Shown piece by piece: positions 32,984 through 41,565 of a stretch of DNA of 64,000 nucleotides. This stretch comes from CAYTZH01 sp964442285 (GTDB lineage Bacteria; Myxococcota_A; UBA9160; JAFDET01). The notes under the pieces are model-generated. The model saw only the letters and a program-made list of their open reading frames with translations, was not told the origin of the DNA and did not search any database. The translations under genes and the position numbers were made by a program. The stretch lies in assembly GCA_964442285.1 (NCBI GenBank), contig CAYTZH010000009.1, forward strand, positions 1 through 64,000. The letters are read 5' to 3'. The first letter of the stretch is position 1. Each line of letters begins with the position of its first letter.

Positions 32984-33615
32984 ACGGTCGCGTGATAGAA
33001 GGCCGCCATGGCGAGGGCGCCGACCGTCCCGCCGAGGAGGCCGCCGACCCCCAGGAAGGGCAGCCCGGCGACGAACAGCAGCAGCCCGAGGGCGGTCAGC
33101 GCCAGGATCCGGAGCGTGGAGCCCCGCGTGAGCTCCAGACTGCCCCGCACCGCCTCGCCCGGCGAGAGCTCGGCGTCGAGCAGGAGGTAGGGCACGAAGC
33201 GCAGGCGGCAGAAGAGGATCACGCCGGGCACCACCAGCAGCAGCAGGCCGGCCACCACGAGGATGCCGACCAGACCCGCCGTGATCACCACGTCGGGATA
33301 GCGCTCCAGGACCCGGCGCAGGTGTCGACCGGACACCGGGCGACCCCGCACCGCGCGCAGGCAGACGGCGTCGAAGCCCCAGGCCAGCGGGATGGCGAGC
33401 AACAGCCCCGCCGCCACGCCGGCGGGCTCCCAGACGTCCGCCAGCTCCGCACCCAGGGCCAGCACCGCCACGCTGATCGAGCCCATGACGGCCAGGGGCA
33501 CGAAGTCGGCGAGCAGCGCGTCGACCGCGTGGCGCAGGCAGGCGAGGACCGACGCCTCGGGAACGCCCGGCGCTCCCGGGCGAACGAGCGGATGGGGATC
33601 GATGCAGGTGGGCAT
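32971..33615 (-). CDS. Integral membrane protein (YciC/DUF975-like)
   Basis: This is a 214-residue protein with about five to six membrane helices: FVPLAVMGSISVAVLALG, AAGLLLAIPLAWGF, VVITAGLVGILVVAGLLLLVVP, LRILALTALGLLLFVAG and GGTVGALAMAAFY. The stretch PGVILFCRLRFVPYLLLDAELSPGEAVRGS is typical of YciC/DUF975 and glycerophosphodiesterase-membrane-domain proteins, whose role is unclear. ATG 33615 follows GGGGAGG. Its 3' end borders the 25-bp tandem repeat. It is divergent from valS. Confidence 0.72.
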   Translation of the reverse strand: MPTCIDPHPLVRPGAPGVPEASVLACLRHAVDALLADFVPLAVMGSISVAVLALGAELADVWEPAGVAAGLLLAIPLAWGFDAVCLRAVRGRPVSGRHLRRVLERYPDVVITAGLVGILVVAGLLLLVVPGVILFCRLRFVPYLLLDAELSPGEAVRGSLELTRGSTLRILALTALGLLLFVAGLPFLGVGGLLGGTVGALAMAAFYHATVEPG

Positions 33616-33681
33616 GGCGAAGCCTCCCCTCGGCCGACGCCCGACGCGCCGCCGACACCCCGGATTCTGAGCAAGTCGCAT

Positions 33682-33704
33682 GCCAGGAGCGAGCGATTCC
33701 TGGC
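33682..33704. repeat. Inverted repeat in the intergenic region upstream of valS
   Basis: GCCAGGA (33682-33688) and TCCTGGC (33698-33704) are perfect inverted copies with a 9-nt loop, in the 224-nt space between divergent genes. It could be an operator or a leader hairpin. It does not resemble a T-box. Confidence 0.35.
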
Positions 33705-33807
33705 GCGCGCTGGCGGCTCGCGGGCCGCCGCGGCCGCAGCCGCGCGCGGACAGCTGCAGTGCGGACCCTGCAGGCGCGCCGAGCCGGGCAGTCCCGAGGC
33801 CGTGTCC

Positions 33808-33813
33808 TATGCT
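33808..33813 (+). promoter_or_regulatory. Putative -10 element TATGCT before valS
   Basis: TATGCT lies 26 nt before the valS GTG. A short leader with the ribosome site AGGAG fits between them. Confidence 0.35.
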
Positions 33814-33839
33814 GTGCGCCCCATGCAGGAGCCCGCCCC

Positions 33840-36491
33840 GTGAGCGAGAGACGCATCCGGGCCCTCGACCCGGCCCGCCTGCCCAAGCACTTCGACCCCG
33901 CCGAGGCCGACCTGCGCTGGGCCGAGGCGTGGCAGGAGTCCGGGGTCTACCGCTGGGATCCCGAGCGCCCCCGGGAAGAGACCTTCGTGGTGGATACCCC
34001 CCCGCCGACGGTGTCGGGCTCGCTCCACGTGGGCCACATCTTCAGCTACGTCCACACCGACATCCAGGTGCGCTTCGAGCGGATGCGGGGCAAGAACGTC
34101 TTCTACCCGATCGGCTGGGACGACAACGGGCTGCCGACCGAGCGCCGGGTCCAGAACGTCTTCCACGTGCGCTGCGATCCGGGGCTGCCCTACGAGCCGG
34201 ACCTCGACCTGGAGCCGGCCAGCGCGAAGACGCGCAAGGGCCGACCGCGGTTGGTGTCGCGCCCGAACTTCATCGAGCTCTGCCACCGCCTCACGGCCGA
34301 GGACGAGCGGGCCTTCCAGGCCCTGTGGAGCCGGGCGGGCCTCTCGGTCGACTGGGGCCTCGAGTACGCCACCATCGACGACCGCTGTCGCCGCCTGGCC
34401 CAGTACTCCTTCCTGGACCTCTGGGAGAAGGGACACGCCTACAACCGCTTCGCGCCCACCATGTGGGACTGCGACTTCATGACCGCGGTGGCCCAGGCCG
34501 AGGTGAAGGACGTGGAGGAGGCGGGCGCCTTCCACCACCTCGAGTTCGGGGTGGAGGGCAGCGACCGCGCCTTCACGATCGCCACCACCCGCCCCGAGCT
34601 GCTGCCGGCGTGCGTGGGGGTGACGGCCCATCCCGAGGACGAGCGCTACCGCGACCTGTTCGGCCAGCGGGCGGTGACGCCGCTGTTCCGGGTGCCGGTG
34701 CCCATCTTCTCCAGCGAGCTCGCCGACCCCGAGAAGGGTACCGGCGTGCTCATGGTGTGCACCTTCGGCGACCAGACCGACGTCTTCTGGTGGCGGGAGC
34801 ACACGCTGCGCCTGCGCCAGATCGTCCAGCGCAACGGCCGCCTGGCGGAGGTTGCGTTCGGCTCGGAGGACTTCGAGAGCCTCGACCCGGAGGCCGCCAA
34901 CCGCGCCTACGCCGAGCTCGCGGGCAGGAACGTCGCCCAGGCGCGGCGGGCGATCGTGGACCTGCTGCGGGATCCGGCGGGCAGCGCCACCGGGCGGGGC
35001 GCCCCCCTCCAGCAGGAGCCCGAGGCCATCCAGCACGCGGTCCGCTACTACGAGCGGGGCGACCGCCCCCTCGAGTACATCCCCACGCGCCAGTGGTTCG
35101 TGCGCCTGCTCGACAAGAAGGAGGCCCTGCTCGCCAAGGGCGCCGAGGTGCGCTGGCACCCGGCCTACATGGGGCAGCGCTACCGGGACTGGACCGAAGG
35201 CCTGCAGCTCGACTGGTGCGTGAGCCGCCAGCGCTACTTCGGCGTCCCGATCCCGGTCTGGTACCCGCTCGACGCCGGGGGCGAGCCCGACTACGAGCAC
35301 CCGATCCTGCCGGAGGCAGAGCGGCTGCCCATCGATCCGATGACCGACGCGCCCGCGGGCTACGAGGCGGACCAGCGGGGCAAGCCCGGCGGCTTCACGG
35401 GCGAGGCCGACATCTTCGACACCTGGTTCACGAGCTCGCTGACGCCCCAGATCGGGAGCGGCTGGGTGCTCGACCCGGAGCGCCACGAGCGGCTCTTCCC
35501 GGCCGACCTGCGACCCCAGAGCCACGAGATCATCCGCACCTGGGCGTTCTACACCATCGCGAAGTCCCTGCTGCACGAGAACAAGGTGCCGTGGCACCAC
35601 GTGACCATCTCGGGCTGGGTGCTCGACCCGGACCGCAAGAAGATGTCCAAGAGCGTGGGCAACGTGGTGACCCCCGCCCCGTGGCTCGAGAAGTACGGCG
35701 CGGACGCCTGCCGCTACTGGTCGGGCGGTGCGCGCCTGGGCGTCGACACCGCCTTCGAGGAGCAGCAGATCAAGGTCGGCAAGCGCCTGGTCACCAAGCT
35801 CTTCAACGCCGGCAAGTTCGTGCTCTCCCAGGAGGGCGAGGTGCACCCGATCGGCCACGAGCTCGACCGGGCCTTCGTCCTCGAGCTGCGCCGGCTGGTG
35901 GAGCGGGCCACCCGCGCCTTCGAGGAGTTCAACTTCGGGCACGCGCTGCAGGAGACCGAGGGCTTCTTCTGGTCCCGTTTCACCGACACCTTCCTCGAGC
36001 TGGTGAAGGCCCGGGCCCGGGACGAGGCGGCGCGTCCGGAGGACCGCGGCTCGGCGGTGGCCGCGCTGCGGCTCGGGCTCTCGGTGCTGCTGCGGCTGTT
36101 CGCCCCGTTCCTGCCCTACATCACCGAGGAGGTCTGGTCGTGGACCGCGGCCGACGAGACCGGCCAGCGGAGCATCCACCGGGCCCCGTGGCCGGCGGAC
36201 GCCGACTTCCAGGCCGCCCAGCCTCCCGCGGATGCGCGCTCCTTCGAGCTCGCCATCGCCGCCTGGAGCGCCATCAACCGGGCCAAGGCCGACGCCGAGG
36301 TCTCCGCCGGGCGCGAGGTGGACGAGCTCGTCCTCCTCGGCCATGCCGCCAGCCTGGAGGCGCTCCGGCCGGTGCTCGGGGACGTGCTCGCGGCGGGGCG
36401 CGTCGCCCGCCACGAGCTCCGGCCCACGGCGGAGCTGGAGGAGGGCGCCTTCTCGGTGACCGACGTCGGCTTCGCGGAGCGCGCGTCGTGA
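33840..36491 (+). CDS. valS: Valyl-tRNA synthetase
   Basis: This is an 883-residue class I synthetase that charges tRNA-Val. HIGH appears as HVGH (residues 63-66) and KMSKS as KMSKS (601-605). Editing-domain sequences such as TIATTRPELLPACVGVTAHP are present, and GWDDNGLPTERRVQN marks the ValS branch that lacks the long C-terminal coiled coil, which is consistent with a length of 883 rather than about 950. The start is the GTG at 33840, preceded by AGGAG. Its stop overlaps the metG GTG (GTGA), so two aminoacyl-tRNA synthetases are translationally coupled. Confidence 0.97.
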   Translation: MSERRIRALDPARLPKHFDPAEADLRWAEAWQESGVYRWDPERPREETFVVDTPPPTVSGSLHVGHIFSYVHTDIQVRFERMRGKNVFYPIGWDDNGLPTERRVQNVFHVRCDPGLPYEPDLDLEPASAKTRKGRPRLVSRPNFIELCHRLTAEDERAFQALWSRAGLSVDWGLEYATIDDRCRRLAQYSFLDLWEKGHAYNRFAPTMWDCDFMTAVAQAEVKDVEEAGAFHHLEFGVEGSDRAFTIATTRPELLPACVGVTAHPEDERYRDLFGQRAVTPLFRVPVPIFSSELADPEKGTGVLMVCTFGDQTDVFWWREHTLRLRQIVQRNGRLAEVAFGSEDFESLDPEAANRAYAELAGRNVAQARRAIVDLLRDPAGSATGRGAPLQQEPEAIQHAVRYYERGDRPLEYIPTRQWFVRLLDKKEALLAKGAEVRWHPAYMGQRYRDWTEGLQLDWCVSRQRYFGVPIPVWYPLDAGGEPDYEHPILPEAERLPIDPMTDAPAGYEADQRGKPGGFTGEADIFDTWFTSSLTPQIGSGWVLDPERHERLFPADLRPQSHEIIRTWAFYTIAKSLLHENKVPWHHVTISGWVLDPDRKKMSKSVGNVVTPAPWLEKYGADACRYWSGGARLGVDTAFEEQQIKVGKRLVTKLFNAGKFVLSQEGEVHPIGHELDRAFVLELRRLVERATRAFEEFNFGHALQETEGFFWSRFTDTFLELVKARARDEAARPEDRGSAVAALRLGLSVLLRLFAPFLPYITEEVWSWTAADETGQRSIHRAPWPADADFQAAQPPADARSFELAIAAWSAINRAKADAEVSAGREVDELVLLGHAASLEALRPVLGDVLAAGRVARHELRPTAELEEGAFSVTDVGFAERAS

Positions 36492-38071
36492 GCGGGAACG
36501 GCCGCTTCTATCTCACCACGCCGATCTACTACGTGAACGACCGCCCCCACCTGGGGCACGTCTTCACCACCACCGCCTCCGACGTCGCCGGCCGGGCCCA
36601 CCGCCTGCTCGGCGACGAGACCTTCCTCCTCACGGGCACCGACGAGCACGCCGCCAAGGTGGCGGACGCCGCCGAGGAGCGGGGCGTGTCGCCCATCGAG
36701 TGGGCGGACCGCAACGCCGAGATCTACATCGCCACCTGGGGCCGTCAGGGAATCGCCTACGACGACTTCATCCGCACCACCGAGCCCCGCCACGGGGAGC
36801 GGGTGCGCCACTACATGAAGGCGCTGCTCGACTCCGGCGACCTCTACCTGGGCCAGTACAGCGGCTGGTACGACCCGGGCGAGGAGGAGTACGTGCCCGA
36901 CGCCCGGGCCAAGGAGCACGCGTTGAAGTCGCCCGTCTCCGGGCGACCGCTGGTCCGGCGCTCGGAGGAGAACTTCTTCTTCCGGCTCTCGGCCTACGAA
37001 GAGGCGCTGCTCACCCACTACGCGGCCCATCCGGAGTTCGTCCTGCCCGAGGCGCGCCGCAACGAGGTGGTCGGCCGGGTCCGGGAGGGGCTCAACGACG
37101 TGCCCGCCTCGCGCACCGGCGCCGGCGAGTGGGGCATCCCCTTTCCCGGACACGCCGAGCACACGGTCTACGTCTGGGTGGACGCGCTGTTCAACTATCT
37201 CTCGGCGGTGGACACCCCGGATCGACGCCACCTGTGGCCCGCCGACGTCCACCTGATCGGCAAGGACATCCTCTGGTTCCACGCCGTGATCTGGCCCGCG
37301 GTGCTGATGGCCCTGCGCAAATGCCCCGGCTACGAGTGGATCGAGCTCCCGCAGCGCGTCTACGCCCACAGCTTCTGGGTCAGCGAAGGCCAGAAGATGA
37401 GCAAGAGCCTGGGCAACTTCGTGGACCTCGCGGTGCTCGACGACTACGCCACGCGCTTCGGTCTGGATGCGCTGCGCTGGTACCTCATCACCCAGGGGCC
37501 CCTCGGCCGCAACGACGGCGACTTCGCCGAGGCGCGCTTCGTCGAGGTCTACAACGGCGACCTCGCCAACACCCTCGGCAACTGCGTGAACCGGGTGACG
37601 AACATGACCGGCCGCTACCTCGGGGGGCGGGTGGCGGAGCCGGCCACCCACCCGGAGAGCGACGTCCTGCCCCGCGCGGCCGCGGACGCGGTGTCGGCCT
37701 GGAACGCGGCCCTCGAGCGGCTGGCCCTCGACGACTGCGCCGCCGCCGGACTCGACCTGGTGCGCGCCGTCGACGCGGTCATCGAGAAGACCCGCCCCTT
37801 CCAGCTCGCCAAGGACGAAGGCTCGCGGCCGGTGGTCGGCGCCATCCTGTACGACTGCGCCGAGGCGCTGCGCATCGCGAGCCTGCTGCTCTGGCCCGTG
37901 ATGCCCCGCACCTGCGAGGCGCTCTGGGAGCGCTGGGGGCAGACGGAGTACGGGGACGCGCTGCGCGACCGCGGTCGCGGAAGCCTGGACCGCTGGACCC
38001 GCTGGCAGGGCCTCGAGCCCGGCACCGAGCTCGCCAAGGGCGACCCCCTCTTCCCCCGCTACGCGCCCTAG
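36488..38071 (+). CDS. metG: Methionyl-tRNA synthetase
   Basis: This is a 527-residue class I synthetase that charges initiator and elongator tRNA-Met. It begins RFYLTTPIYYVNDRPHLGH with HIGH as HLGH (21-24), and has FLLTGTDEHAAKVADAA, HLIGKDILWFHAVIWPA and KMSKS as KMSKS (303-307). The knuckle region YSGWYDPGEEEYVPD has no cysteines, so it is the zinc-free type. There is no C-terminal tRNA-binding (Trbp111) extension. The GTG at 36488 overlaps the valS stop, so expression is coupled to valS. Confidence 0.97.
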   Translation: MSGNGRFYLTTPIYYVNDRPHLGHVFTTTASDVAGRAHRLLGDETFLLTGTDEHAAKVADAAEERGVSPIEWADRNAEIYIATWGRQGIAYDDFIRTTEPRHGERVRHYMKALLDSGDLYLGQYSGWYDPGEEEYVPDARAKEHALKSPVSGRPLVRRSEENFFFRLSAYEEALLTHYAAHPEFVLPEARRNEVVGRVREGLNDVPASRTGAGEWGIPFPGHAEHTVYVWVDALFNYLSAVDTPDRRHLWPADVHLIGKDILWFHAVIWPAVLMALRKCPGYEWIELPQRVYAHSFWVSEGQKMSKSLGNFVDLAVLDDYATRFGLDALRWYLITQGPLGRNDGDFAEARFVEVYNGDLANTLGNCVNRVTNMTGRYLGGRVAEPATHPESDVLPRAAADAVSAWNAALERLALDDCAAAGLDLVRAVDAVIEKTRPFQLAKDEGSRPVVGAILYDCAEALRIASLLLWPVMPRTCEALWERWGQTEYGDALRDRGRGSLDRWTRWQGLEPGTELAKGDPLFPRYAP

Positions 38072-38082
38072 CGCCGGAACGC

Positions 38083-38088
38083 TAACTT
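38083..38088 (+). promoter_or_regulatory. Putative -10 element TAACTT, 6 nt before the scramblase-like gene
   Basis: TAACTT within GCTAACTTCC lies exactly 6 nt before GTG 38095, with no ribosome site. It belongs to the TAnnnT series. Confidence 0.35.
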
Positions 38089-38094
38089 CCGCCC

Positions 38095-38754
38095 GTGGCC
38101 GCCAGTGCGCTCCTCGGCAGCTTGCCTCGGGTCTTCATCCGCCAGCAGAAGGAGTGGACGGAGATCCTGGTCGACTGGGAGACCCGCAACCAGTACGCCG
38201 TGCTCGACGAGGGCGGCCGCGCCATCGGCACCATCGCCGAGCGCTCGGGCGGCGCCCTCGACTTCCTGAAGCGCCTCGTGCTGCGCTCCCACCGCCCCTT
38301 CGAGGTGGCCGTGGTGGACGGCGGCGGCAGCCCCGTCCTGAAGCTCTCGCGGGGCTTCTTCTTCCTCTTCTCGGACCTGCGCATCGAGGACGGCGCCAGC
38401 CGGCTCGTGGGCGAGGTGAAGCGGCGCTTCGGGGTGATCTACAAGAAGTACGACCTCCACGACGGTCACGGGCGGGTCTTCGCGCGGGTGTCGAGCCCCC
38501 GCTGGCGGCTCTGGACCTTCCCGGTCAAGGGCGAGGACGGCGTGCGCACCGCGGTCGTGTCCAAGAAGTGGGGCGGCGGCCTGCGGGAGATCTTCTCGGA
38601 CGCCGACACCTTCCTGGTGGACTTCGAGAACGGCGCCTGGAGCGACGACGAGCGCGCCGTCATCCTCGCCGCCGCCGTCTCCATCGACTTCGACTTCTTC
38701 GAGAACAACGCCGGCCGCGGCGGCCTCGTGGACCTGATCCCCGGCGGAAACTGA
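38095..38754 (+). CDS. Scramblase/LURP-one-like protein
   Basis: This is a 219-residue soluble protein built of short beta strands, with FIRQQKEWTEILVDWETRNQY, VLDEGGRAIGTIAE, LKLSRGFFFLFSDLRIEDG, GEVKRRFGVIYKKYDLHDG, WRLWTFPV and ADTFLVDFENGAWSDDERAVILAAAVSIDFDFFENN. The order of strand pairs resembles the 12-stranded barrel of phospholipid scramblase/LURP-one-related proteins, including the conserved W-D-region lead and the final DFDFFE. No calcium-binding or membrane segment is certain, and the function is unknown. GTG 38095 lacks a ribosome site but has TAACTT 6 nt before. Confidence 0.72.
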   Translation: MAASALLGSLPRVFIRQQKEWTEILVDWETRNQYAVLDEGGRAIGTIAERSGGALDFLKRLVLRSHRPFEVAVVDGGGSPVLKLSRGFFFLFSDLRIEDGASRLVGEVKRRFGVIYKKYDLHDGHGRVFARVSSPRWRLWTFPVKGEDGVRTAVVSKKWGGGLREIFSDADTFLVDFENGAWSDDERAVILAAAVSIDFDFFENNAGRGGLVDLIPGGN

Positions 38755-38846
38755 CGCGCCCCGGCGGCCCAGCCCCGGAGGAGCAAGGCGGCGATTCAAG
38801 CCCCCGCCGGCGAGCCCGCCCCGCTGACGCCCGCGAATCGGCCGCG

Positions 38847-39902
38847 CTAGCCGCGGCGGCGCTGGACGGCCTGCGCCAGGGTCTCCAGGACCGGCTCGGT
38901 CTCCTCCCACGACATGCAGGCATCGGTGATGCTCTGGCCGTAGCGGAGGGGCCGGTTCGGCTGGAGGTCCTGCCGGCCGCTGACCAGGAAGCTCTCGAGC
39001 ATCACGCCCATGATCGTGTCGGAGCCGGCGGCCAGCTGCTCCGCCACGGACTCCGCCACGACCCGCTGCCGGTTGTGGTCCTTGCGGCTGTTGCCGTGGC
39101 TGCAGTCGACCATCATCCGGAACGGGAGGCCGGCGTCCTCGAGCTTCGCCCGCACCGGGGCGAGCTGCTCCGGCTCGTAGTTGGTGCCCGACGAGCCCCC
39201 GCGCAGGATCACGTGGGTGTCGGCGTTGCCGGTGGTCCCGACGATGGCGGCCACGCCCTGCTTGGTGACCGAGAGGAAGTGGTGCGGGTGGCTCGCCGAG
39301 CGCATGCCGTCGATGGCGGCCTGCACACCGCCGTCGGTGGCGTTCTTGAAGCCCACCGGCATCGACAGGCCCGAGGCGAGCTCGCGGTGCACCTGGCTCT
39401 CGGAGGTGCGCGCCCCGATGGCGCCCCAGGACACGAGATCCGCGATGAACTGGGGCGTGATCGGGTCGAGCCACTCGCAGCCGGCCGGCAGACCGGTCTC
39501 CCCCAGGCGACAGAGCAGGCGCCGGGCGTGGCGCAGCCCCTCGTTGATCACGAAGCTCTCGTCGAGGTGGGGATCGTTGATGAGCCCCTTCCAGCCGACC
39601 GTGGTGCGGGGCTTCTCGAAGTAGACCCGCATCACCAGGAAGAGGTCCCGGGAGAGCCGGTCGGCGGCCGCATGCAGGCGCTGGGCGTACTCGAGCGCGG
39701 CGTCGGGATCGTGGATCGAGCACGGGCCCAGCACGACGAGCAGCCGATCGTCGCGACCCTGGAGAATGTCCGCGGCCTGCTCGCGACCCCGCGCGACGGT
39801 GGTGGAGCTCTTCTCGGTGAGCGGATGCTCCTCCATCAGGATCGCCGGCGGGATCAGCGGGCGGATGTTGTCGATGCGGAGGTCGTCGGTCCGGTAGAGC
39901 AT
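38847..39902 (-). CDS. aroG: 3-deoxy-7-phosphoheptulonate (DAHP) synthase, class I
   Basis: This is a 351-residue enzyme that joins phosphoenolpyruvate and erythrose-4-phosphate, the first step of the shikimate pathway. Characteristic segments are LVVLGPCSIHDPDAALEYA, MRVYFEKPRTTVGWKGLINDP, WGAIGARTSESQVHRELAS, VGFKNATDGG, ILRGG, MVDCSHGNSRKDH and DACMSWEET. Metal ligands are in GPCSIHD and DCSH. It belongs to the AroF/G/H group regulated by aromatic amino acids; which one is not clear, and the symbol is by closest resemblance. ATG 39902 lies 4 nt after the stop of the metallophosphoesterase gene, so the two are probably cotranscribed. Confidence 0.93.
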   Translation of the reverse strand: MLYRTDDLRIDNIRPLIPPAILMEEHPLTEKSSTTVARGREQAADILQGRDDRLLVVLGPCSIHDPDAALEYAQRLHAAADRLSRDLFLVMRVYFEKPRTTVGWKGLINDPHLDESFVINEGLRHARRLLCRLGETGLPAGCEWLDPITPQFIADLVSWGAIGARTSESQVHRELASGLSMPVGFKNATDGGVQAAIDGMRSASHPHHFLSVTKQGVAAIVGTTGNADTHVILRGGSSGTNYEPEQLAPVRAKLEDAGLPFRMMVDCSHGNSRKDHNRQRVVAESVAEQLAAGSDTIMGVMLESFLVSGRQDLQPNRPLRYGQSITDACMSWEETEPVLETLAQAVQRRRG

Positions 39903-39906
39903 GGTC

Positions 39907-41142
39907 TCATCCTGCCTCGGCGCTCGCGCGCAGGGCGATCTCGGTGATCTCGGCCGGGGCCCCGAGCCGCAGCGGGGGGCCCCAGAAGCCCGTTCCCCGG
40001 CTGACGTAGAGCAGGGCCTCGCCCCGCCGGTAGAGCCCCGCCAGGAAGGGCACCACGAGCCGGACGAGATAGCCGAACGGCCAGATCTGGCCACCGTGGG
40101 TGTGGCCGGAGAGCTGGAGGTCGACGCCCGCCCGGGACGCCCGCTTGAAGGTACTCGGATCGTGGGCCAGGAGGACCAGGGGCCGGGTGGGATCGCGCCC
40201 CTCGAGGGCCCGCGGCAGATCCTCGCCGCCGTCGAAGCCGAGGTTGCCGCGGTGGTCATCGACGCCGGCCAGCTCGAAGCGCGCGTCGCCCTCCCCGAGC
40301 GTCACCCGCTCGTTCCGGAGCGGGCGCATGCCGAGCGAGGCGAGCTCGCGGACCCAGGCGCTGGCGCCGGAGTAGTGGTCGTGGTTGCCGGTCACGAAGA
40401 AGACGCCGTGGCGCCCGCGCAGGCCCGCGAAGGGCGCGACCTCGTCGGCCAGGCTGGCGACCGACCCGTCGACCAGATCGCCGGTCACCGCCACCAGGTC
40501 GGGCTCGAGGGCGTTGACCCGCCGGGTGATCTCGGCCGCGAAGCGGCGGTCGAGGAGCGGGCCGATGTGAACGTCGCTGATCTGCACGATCCGGAAGCCG
40601 TCGAGGGCGCGGGGCCAGCGGCGGAGGCGGACCTCCACCCGCGCGTGCCGCGGGGGCCGCAGGGCGCTCCGCATGCCCACGGCCCCCGCCAGCAGGGCGA
40701 GCAGCAGGACCGCGGCGGCCCGCACCCGCGCCCCGGTGGGATCTGCGCCCGCGCCGTCGGCCGCCGCCGCCGTCGAGCCCGCGATGCCCAGCAGGAGCTC
40801 GCTGGCGCCCAGCAGGAGGAGCAGCAGGAAGGCGAAGCCCATCCACAGGGAGGCCGGCCAGGCCACCCAGCGGGCGGCGGCGGGCGCGAGGGTCCGCTCG
40901 GCCAGGGGCTGCGCCAGGAGGCTGAGGCCCAGGACCGCGATGAGGCCGAGGCCGAGGCCCGCCCAGGGCTCGGTCAGCCCCGGGTCGAGGATCAGTCGCC
41001 GGGCGATGTAGAGGTGAGCCCCGGCCAGCAGGCCCAGGGCCAGGGAGAGCAGGAGCAGGACGGTGAGCAGGCGCAGGGCCGTGGATCGCATGCCGCGTCG
41101 GACGGTAGCTGGCGCGCGTGACGGATGCGGGACATCCGGCAT
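39907..41142 (-). CDS. Membrane-anchored metallophosphoesterase
   Basis: This is a 411-residue protein. About four membrane helices occupy residues 22-170, for example LLTVLLLLSLALGLLAG and LWMGFAFLLLLLLGASELLLG. A calcineurin-like phosphoesterase domain follows with all metal motifs: QISDVHIGP, VTGDLVDG, VTGNHDHYSG, LLAHDPSTF and LQLSGHTHGGQ. It resembles YkuE/YaeI-type enzymes that act on membrane-linked phosphoesters; the substrate here is unknown. ATG 41142 follows GAGGGGG. The alternative ATG at 41091 would remove 17 residues. A plausible promoter lies at 41176-41204. It is upstream of aroG in one unit. Confidence 0.9.
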   Translation of the reverse strand: MPDVPHPSRAPATVRRGMRSTALRLLTVLLLLSLALGLLAGAHLYIARRLILDPGLTEPWAGLGLGLIAVLGLSLLAQPLAERTLAPAAARWVAWPASLWMGFAFLLLLLLGASELLLGIAGSTAAAADGAGADPTGARVRAAAVLLLALLAGAVGMRSALRPPRHARVEVRLRRWPRALDGFRIVQISDVHIGPLLDRRFAAEITRRVNALEPDLVAVTGDLVDGSVASLADEVAPFAGLRGRHGVFFVTGNHDHYSGASAWVRELASLGMRPLRNERVTLGEGDARFELAGVDDHRGNLGFDGGEDLPRALEGRDPTRPLVLLAHDPSTFKRASRAGVDLQLSGHTHGGQIWPFGYLVRLVVPFLAGLYRRGEALLYVSRGTGFWGPPLRLGAPAEITEIALRASAEAG

Positions 41143-41175
41143 GGAACCCCCTCGGGTGTGCAGCTTCCGCAACAG

Positions 41176-41204
41176 ATTGTCATTTCGTGGGGGGAAATCG
41201 TCAC
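41176..41204 (-). promoter_or_regulatory. Putative sigma-70 promoter for the metallophosphoesterase-aroG unit
   Basis: On the minus strand, GTGACG (41204-41199) and GACAAT (41181-41176) are separated by 17 nt. Each matches four of six consensus bases. The expected start lies about 27 nt before ATG 41142, leaving room for the GAGGGGG ribosome site. Confidence 0.4.
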
Positions 41205-41292
41205 AGAATCGACCATCAATGCGCTTTTCGCGAAAAAAATGGCACGAAACTCCCTCGGATGGCCACATACTGGGTAGAAGAGTTGGGTCCGT

Positions 41293-41328
41293 AGAGGGCT
41301 CCGTTCGGTCTTGCGAGCGGGGCCCTCT
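41293..41328. terminator. Imperfect hairpin in the intergenic region
   Basis: AGAGGGCTCCG (41293-41303) pairs with CGGGGCCCTCT (41318-41328) with one G-T pair, loop 14 nt, followed by CACTTTCCCC. It may be a terminator for transcripts crossing the gap from either side. The T-run is weak. Confidence 0.4.
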
Positions 41329-41346
41329 CACTTTCCCCGCCGCGCG

Positions 41347-41565
41347 TCCTACCCGCCCCGCCGGCTACCCGCCCCGCAGGCTACCCGCCCCGCCGGCTAC
41401 CAGCCCCGCAGGNNNNNNNNNNNNNNNNNNNNNNNNNNNNNNNNNNNNNNNNNNNNNNNNNNNNNNNNNNNNNNNNNNNNNNNNNNNNNNNNNNNNNNNN
41501 NNNNNNNNNNNNCCGCCGGCTACCCGCCCCGCAGGCTACCCGCCCCGCCGGCTACCAGCCCCGCA
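41347..41565. repeat. 16-bp tandem repeat interrupted by an assembly gap
   Basis: Units of 16 bp (GGCTACCCGCCCCGCA or variants ending C or with CAG) occur as four copies at 41347-41410 and three at 41518-41565, plus a partial at 41513-41517. The last three units on each side of the gap are identical, forming a 48-bp higher-order unit. The final unit contains the stop of the minus-strand gene at 41552. Confidence 0.9.
41413..41512. other. Assembly gap of exactly 100 N
   Basis: Exactly 100 N mark a gap of unknown size inside the 16-bp tandem repeat. The true repeat number cannot be known from this sequence, and the reading frame across it is meaningless. Confidence 0.99.

Larger units (their letters stand above)
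41143..41551. other. Intergenic region: promoter, hairpin, tandem repeat and assembly gap
   Basis: These 409 bases hold no gene. In order they contain a promoter for the metallophosphoesterase, a locally AT-rich stretch (about 41176-41260), a long hairpin (41293-41328) and 16-bp repeats interrupted by 100 N. No tRNA or sRNA could be recognised. Confidence 0.7.

Noticed and set aside
33616..33839. T-box riboswitch upstream of valS
   Set aside because: There is a 7-bp inverted repeat but no T-box sequence, specifier loop or antiterminator/terminator pair.
41240..41260. Possible sigma-54 promoter (TGGCACG at 41240)
   Set aside because: The -24 element matches, but no GC-containing -12 element lies at the correct spacing, and the downstream space is the repeat and gap.
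41347..41565. CRISPR-like array
   Set aside because: The units are contiguous 16-bp tandem copies without spacers and no cas genes are present.
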